The translations under genes and the position numbers were made by a program. The notes beneath the pieces are model-generated. The model was not told the origin of the DNA, did no database searches, and saw only the letters and a program-made list of their open reading frames with translations. A DNA stretch of 64,000 nucleotides from Ostreiculturibacter nitratireducens (GTDB taxonomy: Bacteria; Pseudomonadota; Alphaproteobacteria; Rhodobacterales; Rhodobacteraceae), in assembly GCF_032670585.1 (NCBI RefSeq), contig NZ_JAVQHL010000003.1:372001-436000 (forward strand), read 5' to 3'. Each line of letters begins with the position of its first letter. Within the stretch, counting starts at the first letter, position 1. Positions 1 to 8,263 of the stretch are shown here, piece after piece.

Positions 1-165
1 GTGCAAGAGGCGCTGGAATACGGGATGGTCGGCGTGAACACTGGCCTCATCTCGACCGAGGTCGCGCCCTTCGGCGGCGTCAAGCAGTCGGGCCTCGGCC
101 GGGAAGGCTCCCGCCACGGTGTCGAGGACTATCTGGAGATGAAATACATCTGCCTGTCGGTCTGA
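1..165 (+). CDS. Aldehyde dehydrogenase, C-terminal fragment (succinate-semialdehyde dehydrogenase type)
   Basis: This is the last 54 residues of a gene that begins before the window. The reading frame is open from base 1 and ends at TGA. The segments VGVNTGLIS and PFGGVKQSGLGREG are the conserved C-terminal block of NAD(P)-dependent aldehyde dehydrogenases, and the wording is closest to succinate-semialdehyde dehydrogenase (GabD), which oxidises succinate semialdehyde to succinate in GABA catabolism. The catalytic Cys and Glu lie outside the window, so substrate assignment rests on the tail only. It is followed directly by a strong terminator. Confidence 0.85.
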   Translation: MQEALEYGMVGVNTGLISTEVAPFGGVKQSGLGREGSRHGVEDYLEMKYICLSV

Positions 166-177
166 CGGCAGGGCGAG

Positions 178-209
178 GCGCGCCGTGCATGACGGCGCGC
201 TTTTTTTTT
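178..209 (+). terminator. Rho-independent terminator after the aldehyde dehydrogenase
   Basis: A perfect 9-bp stem (GCGCGCCGT / ACGGCGCGC) with a 5-base loop is followed by nine consecutive T. This is a textbook intrinsic terminator. It separates the aldehyde dehydrogenase transcript from the sigma factor gene 48 bases downstream. Confidence 0.93.
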
Positions 210-256
210 GGATTCTCGCCAAGGATTGACGCACGGGAAACGTCATAGTCTCTGTC

Positions 257-802
257 ATGCGCATGGAGACTGCCGACGAGGACCTGGCCCAGGCGGCCGC
301 CAAGGGAGACCGCGAAGCCTTCGCGGCGCTCCTGTCCCGGCATTACGACCGCATCTTCGGCCTCGCCTTCCGGCTTACCGGCGACCGGGCTGAGGCGGAG
401 GACCTCGCCCAGGACATCTGCGCGAGCCTGCCCGCGAAGCTTGCGAGCTTTGGCGGAAGGGCAAGGGTCACGACCTGGCTCTACCGCGTCACGGTGAACG
501 CGGCGCATGACCGCCGCCGACGCCAGGCGGCGCGGACGCGTGCCGCCGACGGCTGGGGCGACTGGGAAATCGCCCGGCGCGCCGAAGCGGAGGAGGCCGC
601 CAAGGCGCAGGACTGGCTCATCGGGGCGATGCGGGCGCTGACGCCCGAACTGCGCGACACCGTCGCCCTGACACTTGGGGAGGAGATGAGCCAGGCCGAG
701 GCCGCAGAGGTGCTCGGCGTCTCGGAGGGAACGGTCGCCTGGCGCATGAGCGAGGTGAAGAAGCGGCTCCGCGCGATGGCGCGGGCGGAAGGGATGCCAT
801 GA
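257..802 (+). CDS. ECF-type RNA polymerase sigma factor
   Basis: The 181-residue product is a group IV (ECF) sigma-70 factor. Region 2 spans about residues 15-80, with the core-binding and -10 recognition segment around RLTGDRAEAEDLAQDI (39-54) and TTWLYRV (72-78). Region 4, a helix-turn-helix with LTPELRDTVAL and MSQAEAAEVLGVSEGTVAWRM, spans about 118-172. The stop overlaps the start of the next gene (ATGA), so the two are translationally coupled. No clear Shine-Dalgarno precedes ATG 257, and ATG 263 is an alternative start. The downstream membrane protein is the natural candidate for its anti-sigma factor. Target promoters are unknown. Confidence 0.93.
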   Translation: MRMETADEDLAQAAAKGDREAFAALLSRHYDRIFGLAFRLTGDRAEAEDLAQDICASLPAKLASFGGRARVTTWLYRVTVNAAHDRRRRQAARTRAADGWGDWEIARRAEAEEAAKAQDWLIGAMRALTPELRDTVALTLGEEMSQAEAAEVLGVSEGTVAWRMSEVKKRLRAMARAEGMP

Positions 803-2817
803 GCGACGATCTGGAAAAGCTGCGCTCCGCCCTTAAGGCGGCCACGCCGGACCCCGATCCGGCCGCGAAGGCCGCCGCGATGGCGCGCGCCATGGAAAGT
901 TTCGACCGGCACCAAGAATCCGAGGGTGAGGCGCGTCCCATGTCGGACCGTCCGAAAGGGACGGGGTTTCCGACAGGAGTGCTGAAGATGCTCATGAACC
1001 TCACCTCCCGCCCGGCGCTGACTGCCACCGCATCGGTCGCGGCGCTCTGCGTCGGGTTGATCGTCGTCGTGCCCGCGATCCAGAAGGAGCGTCCGGGATC
1101 CGTGGCCGTTCCCGAAGTGGCGGAGACGGCGCGGGAGCGTGCCGCCGATGCTTCGGTCCCGGAAGTCGCCCTTTCGCAGGCTGAACCCGAGCTGCAGACG
1201 GCTCCGGCCGACGAGGAAGCCGCGCAGGCCGATGATGTCCGAACGCTGACGCTTGCCGAACCGGCGCCCGCCCCTGACCCGGCCGCCCCGGCCGCGAAGA
1301 TGGCGGAAGGCCGCGCGGGTGCTCTGGCGGATAGCGACATGGACGTCCGTACCCTGATCGGTTCCGCACCGAAGGCCGATGCCGCCTTCGCCCCGGCGCT
1401 TGCCGAACCGAATACCGAAGTCTTCGCGAACGAAGACGCGAACCCCGTGAAGTCCGTGACCGAGGAACCGGTTTCCACCTTCTCCATCGACGTGGACACG
1501 GCGTCCTATTCGGTCGTCCGCTCCTCGCTGAAGGCCGGCTATCTGCCGCCCGCCGATGCCGTCCGGGTCGAGGAGATGGTGAACTACTTCCCCTACGCCT
1601 ATCCCGCGCCCGAGGCGGACGATGCGCCGTTCCGGCCGAAGGTGAGCGTTGTTCCGACGCCCTGGAACGAGGGAACGCGGCTCGTCCACATCGGCATCCA
1701 GGGACGCTTGCCCGCGCTTGGGGATCGGCCGCCCCTGAACCTCGTGTTCCTGATCGACACCTCGGGCTCGATGCAGGACGCGAACAAGCTGCCGCTGCTG
1801 AAGCAGTCCTTCCGCCTGATGCTGGGCGAGCTGCGCCCCGAGGACGAGGTGGCGATCGTGACCTATGCGGGATCGGCCGGGCAGGTCCTCGCCCCGACCC
1901 CGGCATCCGATCAGGCCGCCATCATGGCCGCGCTCGACCAGCTGGAGGCCGGCGGCTCTACCGCCGGGCAGGAGGGCCTGGAACAGGCCTATGCCGTCGC
2001 CGAGGGGATGGCGGCCGATGGCGAGGTCACGCGGGTGATCCTCGCGACGGATGGGGACTTCAACGTCGGCATCTCCGATCCCGACGCGCTGAAGTCCTAC
2101 ATCGAGACGAAACGGAAGTCGGGCACCTACCTTTCCGTTCTGGGCTTCGGACGGGGCAACCTGGACGACGCGACGATGCAGGCGCTGGCGCAGAACGGAA
2201 ACGGCACCGCGGCCTATATCGACACGCTGTCGGAGGCGCAGAAGGTGCTTGTGGACCAGCTGACCGGCGCGCTCTTCCCGATCGCGAACGACGTGAAGGT
2301 GCAGGTCGAGTTCAACCCAGCCGTCGTCGCCGAGTACCGCCTGATCGGCTATGAGACGCGCGCCCTCCGGCGCGAGGATTTCAACAACGACAAGGTGGAC
2401 GCCGGCGATATCGGCGCTGGCCATACCGTCACGGCGATCTACGAGGTGACGCCGGTCGGCAGCCCCGCCGTTCTGAACGAACCGCTGCGCTACCAACCGG
2501 CCGAAGCGCAGCCCGAACTGGCGGCGGAGGACATGGAGCTTGGCTTCCTGAAACTCCGCTACAAGGAGCCGGGCGCCAGTGTCAGCCAGCTCATCGAGAT
2601 GCCGATCCCGGTGGAGCCGGAAGCTGCCGGCGAGGATGCCCGCTTCGCCATCGCGGTGGCGGGGTTCGGGCAGCTCCTGACGGGGGCCAGGTATCTCGGC
2701 GACTGGGGCTGGGACGAGGCCATCGCGCTCGCCAACGGCGCGAAAGGGGACGATCCCTTCGGCTACCGCACCGAGGCCGTCCAGCTGATGCGTCTGGCCG
2801 AGAGCCTGTCGCGGTGA
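799..2817 (+). CDS. Membrane-anchored VWA-domain protein (YfbK type), possible anti-sigma partner
   Basis: The 672-residue protein has a short helical N-terminal segment (about 1-70), one membrane helix (about 73-94), an Ala/Pro-rich linker, and a von Willebrand factor A domain (about 312-490) with an intact metal site: DTSGS near residue 320, the Thr segment GGSTAGQEG, and LATDGDFN. A C-terminal block (about 500-672) resembles the DUF3520 region of YfbK-like proteins. The topology puts the first 70 residues in the cytosol and the VWA domain in the periplasm. It overlaps the sigma gene by four bases. By analogy with other ECF/membrane-protein pairs, the N-terminus could bind the sigma factor while the VWA domain senses an envelope ligand; that role is inferred, not shown. 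It carries no recognised zinc anti-sigma motif. Confidence 0.85.
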   Translation: MSDDLEKLRSALKAATPDPDPAAKAAAMARAMESFDRHQESEGEARPMSDRPKGTGFPTGVLKMLMNLTSRPALTATASVAALCVGLIVVVPAIQKERPGSVAVPEVAETARERAADASVPEVALSQAEPELQTAPADEEAAQADDVRTLTLAEPAPAPDPAAPAAKMAEGRAGALADSDMDVRTLIGSAPKADAAFAPALAEPNTEVFANEDANPVKSVTEEPVSTFSIDVDTASYSVVRSSLKAGYLPPADAVRVEEMVNYFPYAYPAPEADDAPFRPKVSVVPTPWNEGTRLVHIGIQGRLPALGDRPPLNLVFLIDTSGSMQDANKLPLLKQSFRLMLGELRPEDEVAIVTYAGSAGQVLAPTPASDQAAIMAALDQLEAGGSTAGQEGLEQAYAVAEGMAADGEVTRVILATDGDFNVGISDPDALKSYIETKRKSGTYLSVLGFGRGNLDDATMQALAQNGNGTAAYIDTLSEAQKVLVDQLTGALFPIANDVKVQVEFNPAVVAEYRLIGYETRALRREDFNNDKVDAGDIGAGHTVTAIYEVTPVGSPAVLNEPLRYQPAEAQPELAAEDMELGFLKLRYKEPGASVSQLIEMPIPVEPEAAGEDARFAIAVAGFGQLLTGARYLGDWGWDEAIALANGAKGDDPFGYRTEAVQLMRLAESLSR

Positions 2818-2830
2818 CGCAACGAACGAA

Positions 2831-2858
2831 AAAGGGCGCGCCCCACGGCGCGCCCTTT
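2831..2858. terminator. Bidirectional terminator between convergent VWA and hsp20 genes
   Basis: The 12-bp perfect stem AAAGGGCGCGCC / GGCGCGCCCTTT has a 4-base loop. It lies 13 bases after the VWA stop and 24 bases after the hsp20 stop on the other strand. Flanking A and T runs on the two sides let it act in both directions. Confidence 0.85.
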
Positions 2859-2881
2859 CCTGTTGGCCGCAAGCGGCTGGA

Positions 2882-3346
2882 TCAGGCCTTGGCCTTCTCC
2901 ACCGGCTTGGCTTCGATCGTTTCGCCATTGGCGATCTCGATCCGGCGCGGCTTCAGCGCTTCGGGCACTTCGCGCACGAGATCGATGTGGAGCATCCCGT
3001 CGACGTGGGAGGCACCCGTGACCTTCATGTGGTCGGCCAGGGCGAAGCGGCGCTCGAACGCGCGGGTGGCGATGCCGCGGTGCAGGTAGGTCCGCTCGCC
3101 TTCCTCCGCAGCCTTGCGGGCCGAGACGATGAGCGCGCCTTCCTTCACTTCGACGTTGAGTTCATCGGACGAGAAGCCCGCGACCGCGATCGAGATGCGG
3201 TAGGCGTTCTCGTCGAGCTTTTCGATATTATAGGGGGGATAGGTCGGCTGGGCGACGTCGCTGGTCAGCACCCTGTCCATCATGTCGGCAAGACGGTCGA
3301 AGCCGACGGTCGCACGGTAAAGCGGCGAGAAATCAAGATTGCGCAT
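2882..3346 (-). CDS. Small heat shock protein, Hsp20/IbpA family
   Basis: The 154-residue product is an alpha-crystallin-type chaperone that holds unfolding proteins in the cytosol. Its N-terminus MRNLDFSPLYRATVGFDRL closely matches IbpA/HspA proteins. The alpha-crystallin domain (about 35-130) includes AGFSSDELNVEVKEGALIV, and the LHRGIATRAFERRFAL block is followed by an I-V-like tail. I chose ATG 3346 over ATG 3352 because 3346 lies 5 bases after the AGGA core of the Shine-Dalgarno, whereas 3352 abuts it, and because homologues begin MRN. Upstream sit a sigma32-like promoter and a ROSE-type hairpin occluding the ribosome site, so both transcription and translation should rise with heat. Confidence 0.95.
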   Translation of the reverse strand: MRNLDFSPLYRATVGFDRLADMMDRVLTSDVAQPTYPPYNIEKLDENAYRISIAVAGFSSDELNVEVKEGALIVSARKAAEEGERTYLHRGIATRAFERRFALADHMKVTGASHVDGMLHIDLVREVPEALKPRRIEIANGETIEAKPVEKAKA

Positions 3347-3434
3347 TGTCATCCTCCATCGAGCGATGTTTTCGCGCCCTCCCTGTCAGGGACGGGCAGT
3401 TGAACCGCCGAAGCCCGCATTCGGCGCCCCGGCA
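3347..3434 (-). promoter_or_regulatory. ROSE-like RNA thermometer in the hsp20 5' leader
   Basis: Reading the minus strand, UCGCU (3366-3362) can pair with AGGA of the Shine-Dalgarno (3355-3352) across a 6-base loop, leaving one bulged G. The helix extends by A-U and C-G (3367/3351, 3368/3350). A UYGCU motif facing AGGA with a bulged G is the defining 3' hairpin of ROSE elements in alphaproteobacterial small heat shock genes. Two further hairpins lie upstream, at 3376-3397 and 3407-3425 (perfect 6-bp stem), matching the multi-hairpin ROSE layout. The 5' edge is set from the predicted promoter and is approximate. Confidence 0.72.
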
Positions 3435-3440
3435 AGATTG

Positions 3441-3469
3441 ATTTGGGTGGCAGGATTGCGGGTTTCAAG
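3441..3469 (-). promoter_or_regulatory. Sigma32 (RpoH)-like promoter for hsp20
   Basis: On the minus strand a perfect -35 CTTGAAA (3469-3463) is followed after 14 bases by ACCCAAAT (3448-3441). The heat-shock -10 consensus is CCCCATNT, so five of seven defined positions match. Transcription would start near 3434, giving a leader of about 88 bases that contains the thermometer. Confidence 0.7.
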
Positions 3470-3486
3470 GCCCGCCGGCAGGCCGC

Positions 3487-4287
3487 TCAGGGCCGCAGGA
3501 ACTTCGCCCCGCCCGCGGGCGCGCCCTCGCCGTAGCGGCGGACGCGGGGGGCGGCGTCCAGCGGAACCATGGGCACCGCGAGAAGGGCGCGCAAGTCATC
3601 GAGCGGGTCCGCGATCACCGCGCCGAGAGAGACCGGTTCCGAATGCATCTCGGCCTTGGCCGAAACGACGGATACGATGCGTGGAACCCCGTCGCGGATC
3701 GTGAACACCGGCGCGCCGGAGGATCCGAAATCGACCGAGCAGGACAGGACCAGAACGCCGCTCTGCCGCGCGAGGACGCGGCAGGCCTCTTGCAGCGAGG
3801 GGGCTTCCGCCCGGTCGAAGGCATAGGAAACGACACCAACGTCTTCACCCTTCCGCGGCCGCGTGTCGGTTTCGAAAGGGTGGATGGAGGGCAGCCTGAT
3901 CGGATGGTCGAGTTCGAGAAGCGCAAGGTCATAGGCAACGCGGTCGACCTTGTCGTTCCCCTCGAATTCGTAATCCGGATGCGCGATCGCCCGGCGGACG
4001 CCGCGATACGCGGCGGCGCGGCCATTGCGCCAGCCCGCGAGGAATTCGATCTCTCCGGCATCGATCAGGGCGCCGGAGGCGCGATCGTAGAGGCAATGCG
4101 CAGCCGTCAGAACGAGGTCCGGCGCGATCATCGCGCCCGTGCAGAAGGCTCGCCCCGCGATGTCGAGCCTTCCGACCGCCTCCCATCCCTTGCTGTCGTT
4201 GGCGGTCGTGAGAGCGCGCAGACTCGTGTCCTGGGCCATGACCCCGGACGCGGAGAGGAGAGCGATCAGGACGGCGAGCGCGCGCAT
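3487..4287 (-). CDS. Secreted trypsin-like serine protease
   Basis: The 266-residue product starts with a cleavable signal peptide (MRALAVLIALLSASGVMAQ) and carries a chymotrypsin-fold domain. The catalytic triad is visible: His64 in LTAAHC, Asp120 in YDLALLEL, and Ser190 in FGSSGAP. Cys49/Cys65 and Cys169/Cys183 are placed to form disulfides, consistent with a periplasmic or exported enzyme. There is no PDZ domain, so it is not a DegP/DegQ protein; it resembles the short V8/trypsin-like peptidases common in Rhodobacteraceae. Substrate is unknown. It appears to be monocistronic, with the next gene (glcF) ending 49 bases before it would begin on the same strand direction. Confidence 0.88.
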   Translation of the reverse strand: MRALAVLIALLSASGVMAQDTSLRALTTANDSKGWEAVGRLDIAGRAFCTGAMIAPDLVLTAAHCLYDRASGALIDAGEIEFLAGWRNGRAAAYRGVRRAIAHPDYEFEGNDKVDRVAYDLALLELDHPIRLPSIHPFETDTRPRKGEDVGVVSYAFDRAEAPSLQEACRVLARQSGVLVLSCSVDFGSSGAPVFTIRDGVPRIVSVVSAKAEMHSEPVSLGAVIADPLDDLRALLAVPMVPLDAAPRVRRYGEGAPAGGAKFLRP

Positions 4288-4335
4288 CGTGAGAACCTTC
4301 TTTCCCGACGATCCTAGCGCGGAGTTTTGACGGGA

Positions 4336-5628
4336 TTAAGGCCCTTGTGTGAGGGAGCGCGGCTTCGGCCCGCCGGTCGCCCAGTCGAGGAGTTCGACGG
4401 TGTGGACGACGGGGACCCGAGTGCCCGATCCGATCTGCATCATGCAGCCGATGTTGCCTGCGGCTATCAGGTCAGGGTCGCGCATCTCCAGCGTCGCGAT
4501 CTTGCGCTGCTTGAGTTCGGCCGAGATCTCCGGTTGGAGGAGGTTGTAGGTGCCTGCGGAGCCGCAGCAGAGGTGACTGTCCACCGGTTCGACGACCCGG
4601 AAGCCCACCTGTTTCAGCAGGTCCTTCGGCGCGGTCTTCACCTGCTGGCCATGCTGCAGCGAACAGGCGGCGTGATAGGCGACGGTCAGGTCCTTCGCGT
4701 CCCCCTTCGGTATGCCGATGCGCTGCAGAAGCTCCGAGATGTCGCAGGCGAGCCGCGACACTTCCGCCGCCTCGGCCGCGAGGCTGCCGGTCCGGAACAT
4801 GTGCCCGTAATCCTTCACCGTCGTGCCGCAGCCCGAGGTGTTGATGACGATCGCATCGAGCCCGCCGGCGTTCTTCTCGGCCATCCAGGCGCGGATGTTC
4901 GCCTCGGCCTGCGCGTGGCTGTCGCCCGTCCGGCCCATGTGGTGCGTGAGCGCGCCGCAGCAGCCCATGCCCTTCGCGACCACGACCTCGCAGCCGAGGC
5001 GGCGGAGGAGCCGGATCGTCGCGTCGTTGATGTCGGTGTTCAGCGCCTTCTGCGCGCAGCCCGTCATCAGCGCCACGCGCATCCGCCGTTCTCCCTTCGC
5101 CGGGAAGACCTGCGGATCGTCGTTGCGGCTGACGGGCGGAACCTGCTTCGGCGCCATCGCGACCATGGCGCGCAGCCGCGCGTCCGGCAGCAGGCGCGAA
5201 AACGGGCGGGCGATCTTCGCGCCCAGCAGGGCAAGGCGGAAGCGGCCCGGATAGGGGATCACCTGGGCCAGCACCCAGCGCAGCGCGCGGTCCTTCCACG
5301 GCCGCCGATAGGTCTTCTCGATATGGGCGCGGGCGTGATCGACGAGGTGCATGTAGTGCACACCCGAGGGACAGGTCGTCATGCAGGCGAGGCAGGACAG
5401 GCAGCGGTCGATATGCGTCACCGTCTTCGCATCGGCGGGACGGTCGTTTTCCAGCATGTCCTTGATCAGGTAGATGCGCCCGCGCGGGGAATCGAGTTCG
5501 TCCCCGAGAACCTGGTAGGTCGGGCAGGTCGCGGTGCAGAACCCGCAGTGGACGCAGGCGCGCAGGATCTCGTTCGCGCGCGCGATGCCGGGGTCCTCGA
5601 GCTGTTCGGGTTTGAAATTCGTCTGCAT
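4336..5628 (-). CDS. glcF: Glycolate oxidase iron-sulfur subunit GlcF
   Basis: The 430-residue product is the electron-transfer subunit of glycolate oxidase (GlcDEF), which oxidises glycolate to glyoxylate and passes electrons to the quinone pool at the inner membrane. Two [4Fe-4S] motifs are seen: Cys25/28/31/35 (CVHCGFCTATCP) and Cys76/79/82/86 (CLSCLACMTTCP). The C-terminal half holds two cysteine-rich CCG domains, with GCCGALTHHMG and LCCGSAGTYN. It follows glcE with a 3-base gap, so it is the last gene of glcDEF. The length matches the family (about 400-440). Confidence 0.96.
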   Translation of the reverse strand: MQTNFKPEQLEDPGIARANEILRACVHCGFCTATCPTYQVLGDELDSPRGRIYLIKDMLENDRPADAKTVTHIDRCLSCLACMTTCPSGVHYMHLVDHARAHIEKTYRRPWKDRALRWVLAQVIPYPGRFRLALLGAKIARPFSRLLPDARLRAMVAMAPKQVPPVSRNDDPQVFPAKGERRMRVALMTGCAQKALNTDINDATIRLLRRLGCEVVVAKGMGCCGALTHHMGRTGDSHAQAEANIRAWMAEKNAGGLDAIVINTSGCGTTVKDYGHMFRTGSLAAEAAEVSRLACDISELLQRIGIPKGDAKDLTVAYHAACSLQHGQQVKTAPKDLLKQVGFRVVEPVDSHLCCGSAGTYNLLQPEISAELKQRKIATLEMRDPDLIAAGNIGCMMQIGSGTRVPVVHTVELLDWATGGPKPRSLTQGP

Positions 5629-5631
5629 CTG

Positions 5632-6744
5632 TCAGCCCATCAGCCCCGGATTGAGAATGCCCTTCGGATCGAACTTCGCGCGCAGGCCCGCCGCGATCTT
5701 CGCGAGGGGCGCGGGCTCGGGCTGGAAGGCCGCGATGCGCGCCTTCGTCTCATCCGAGGCGCGGATGAGGGTTGCGTGTCCGGAGAACCGGCCGATGCGC
5801 GCGCGCGCATCCGTGCCCTCGGGCAGAAGCGCCCAGATGAGCCCCCCCCCCCAGTCGAAGACCTGCTCTCCGCCGAGCCGTTCCGCGATCGCGGGCGCGT
5901 CGGAAGGCTTGACGGAGATCCGCCAAACGTCGCCCGCGCGGCCGTGGAACGGGGCCACGTCGCGCACCGCGCGCCAGGCGCCCGCCACGTTCATGTGGTC
6001 GCGTTCGACCGTCACCGCGCCATGCGGGGCGAGATGTTCGGCGAGCTTGCCCGTCCGGTAGTCGATCGAGGCCGCGAAGCCCTCGATGCGGACCATCGCG
6101 CCGGTCCCCGGCAGATAGGCCGCACCGGTGACGTCCCAAGGCGAGGTCAGTGCCGCCGCCAGCGCCCGGACGGCGGCTGTCGCATCATCCACCTCGACGG
6201 TCAGGAGCGCAGAAGCCTCTGGCGCGGGCAGGACCTTGAAGCTCACTTCGGTCAGGACGCCGAGCGTGCCCCAGCTTCCGGCCATGAGCTTGACGAGGTC
6301 ATAGCCCGTGACGTTCTTCATCACCCGGCCACCGTTCTTGACGACGGTCCCGGTGCCATCGACGAAGCGCACTCCGATCAGGCTGTCGCGGCAGGCACCC
6401 GCCTGGACACGCCTCGGGCCGGAGACGTTGGCCGCGACGGCGCCGCCGATCGTGGGCTCTCCCTCGGTCCCCAGAAGCGCGCGCCAGTCGCCGGGCTCGA
6501 AGGGCAGCCGCTGCCCTTCCTCCGCAAGCGTCGCCTCGATCTCGGCGAGCGGCGTTCCCGCGCGCGCCACCACCGTCAGCGCGCCCGGCTCGTAAAGCGT
6601 GATGCCCTCGAGGTCTGCCGTGGTGAGCGTGGCGGCGGCGTCCGTCCGCCCGACGGGTCTCGTGCCGCCGCCGATGATACGGAGCGGCTCCCGCGCCGAT
6701 GCGATCGCCTCGGCCAGTTCCTGTTCGTCGCGGGGTGTCAGCAA
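5632..6744 (-). CDS. glcE: Glycolate oxidase FAD-binding subunit GlcE
   Basis: The 370-residue product has the PCMH/VAO-type FAD-binding domain (about 1-170), with ALTVVARAGTPLAEIEATL and TIGGAVAANVSGPRR, followed by the shorter GlcE C-terminal half ending DPKGILNPGLMG. It is the second flavin subunit of glycolate oxidase. The first codon available is TTG at 6744, preceded by a weak GAGAG ribosome site; no ATG lies nearby. A run of eleven G (5842-5852 on the plus strand as C) encodes Trp-Gly-Gly-Gly near the C-terminal third; the frame is intact as given, but this tract is prone to slippage. Confidence 0.93.
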   Translation of the reverse strand: MLTPRDEQELAEAIASAREPLRIIGGGTRPVGRTDAAATLTTADLEGITLYEPGALTVVARAGTPLAEIEATLAEEGQRLPFEPGDWRALLGTEGEPTIGGAVAANVSGPRRVQAGACRDSLIGVRFVDGTGTVVKNGGRVMKNVTGYDLVKLMAGSWGTLGVLTEVSFKVLPAPEASALLTVEVDDATAAVRALAAALTSPWDVTGAAYLPGTGAMVRIEGFAASIDYRTGKLAEHLAPHGAVTVERDHMNVAGAWRAVRDVAPFHGRAGDVWRISVKPSDAPAIAERLGGEQVFDWGGGLIWALLPEGTDARARIGRFSGHATLIRASDETKARIAAFQPEPAPLAKIAAGLRAKFDPKGILNPGLMG

Positions 6745-6801
6745 GGGGCTCTCACTTCGTTCTAGTTCGGATGCTTTGGGGTTGCGGCTGTGGAAGGACG
6801 A

Positions 6802-8235
6802 TCACGCGGCGCGGCGCGGGGCCGTCACGGCCAGCGGGAAGACCTTCGCCGGGTTCAGCAGCCACTTCGGGTCGAACACGTCCTTGACCCTCAGCTGCGC
6901 CTCCATGTCCGCGTCGCTGAACTGCGCGGTCATCAGGTCGCGCTTCTCGATCCCGACGCCGTGTTCCCCGGTCAGGCAGCCGCCGACCTCGACGCACAGC
7001 TTCAGGACTTCGGCCCCGAATGCCTCGCATTTCTCGAGGTCGCCCGGCTTGTTCGCGTCGAAGAGGATCAGCGGATGCATGTTGCCGTCGCCCGCGTGGA
7101 AGACGTTGGCGACGTCCAGCCCGAATTCCTTCGACATCTCGCCGATCCGCCGAAGCACATATGGCAGCGACGAAACCGGGATCGTACCATCGAGGCAGAG
7201 GTAGTCGTTGATCTGCCCCATCGCCCCGAAGGCAGATTTCCGGCCGAGCCAGATCTTCTTCGATTCCTCCTCGGACTGGCTTTCGCGCAACTGGACCGGG
7301 TCGTGCTTGGCCGCGATCTGCTTGATGAGGCCGAGCTGTTCGTCGATCTCCTCGGGACTGCCCTCGACCTCGATGATCAGGAGCGCCTCACAGTCCGGGT
7401 AGCCGGCATGCGCGAAATCCTCGGTCGCACGGATGCAGGGACGGTCCATGAACTCGATCGCGACGGGAAGGACGCCGGCCTTGATGATGTCGGCCACGCA
7501 TTCGCCCGCGACTTCGTTCGAATTGAACCCGATCAGGACCGGACGCGCCCCTTCGGGCTTGGCGAGAATGCGCAGCGTCGCCTCGGTGACGACGCCAAGC
7601 TGGCCCTCCGAGCCGCAGATCACGCCGAGAAGGTCAAGCCCGCCCGCGTCCAGATGCGCGCCGCCGATCTCCACGACAGTGCCGTCCATCTGGACCATCG
7701 TGACGCCCAGCAGGTTGTTCGTGGTCACCCCGTATTTCAGGCAATGCGCGCCACCCGAGTTCATGCCGATATTGCCGGCGATGGCGCAGGCGAGCTGCGA
7801 GGACGGGTCGGGCGCGTAGAAGAACCCGTCCGCCTCGACCGCGCCGGTGACGGAAAGGTTCGTGCGCCCCGACTGCACCCGGATGAAGCGGTCGTCGTAG
7901 TCGACCTCCAGCACCCTGTTGAGCCGCGCCACGCCCAGGATGATCGAATCAGCGGTGGGCAGCGCACCGCCGGCGAGCGAAGTGCCCGACCCGCGCGGCA
8001 CGACCGGCACGCCCTCTTCGTGGCAGACCTTCAGCGCGGCGGCGACCTCTTCCGTCGTGCGCGGCAGGACGGCGGCGAGCGGCGGACAACGGTAGGCGGT
8101 CAGCGCGTCGCATTCGTAGGCGCGCGTTTCGGCTGGGTCGTCGATCACCGCATCCGCGGGAAGAACCTCGCGCAGCCGCGCGACGATCGCCGCCTTGCGC
8201 GCGAGGATCGAGGAATCCGGTTCGGGCATCTGCAT
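6802..8235 (-). CDS. glcD: Glycolate oxidase catalytic subunit GlcD
   Basis: The 478-residue product is the catalytic FAD subunit of glycolate oxidase, with a PCMH-type FAD-binding domain (VVPRGSGTSLAGGALP near residue 75) and the FAD-oxidase C-terminal domain (HAGDGNMHP and GEHGVGIEKRDL). I chose ATG 8235 because GGGAGG lies 8 bases upstream and the homology starts there (about 480-500 residues expected); the open frame continues further upstream without similarity. It is first in glcDEF, separated from glcE by 57 bases. Glycolate is a major phytoplankton exudate, which fits a marine or photosynthetic-community lifestyle. Confidence 0.95.
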   Translation of the reverse strand: MQMPEPDSSILARKAAIVARLREVLPADAVIDDPAETRAYECDALTAYRCPPLAAVLPRTTEEVAAALKVCHEEGVPVVPRGSGTSLAGGALPTADSIILGVARLNRVLEVDYDDRFIRVQSGRTNLSVTGAVEADGFFYAPDPSSQLACAIAGNIGMNSGGAHCLKYGVTTNNLLGVTMVQMDGTVVEIGGAHLDAGGLDLLGVICGSEGQLGVVTEATLRILAKPEGARPVLIGFNSNEVAGECVADIIKAGVLPVAIEFMDRPCIRATEDFAHAGYPDCEALLIIEVEGSPEEIDEQLGLIKQIAAKHDPVQLRESQSEEESKKIWLGRKSAFGAMGQINDYLCLDGTIPVSSLPYVLRRIGEMSKEFGLDVANVFHAGDGNMHPLILFDANKPGDLEKCEAFGAEVLKLCVEVGGCLTGEHGVGIEKRDLMTAQFSDADMEAQLRVKDVFDPKWLLNPAKVFPLAVTAPRRAA

Positions 8236-8263
8236 GTCGGAATCCTCCCGCAGCCGATAGAAC

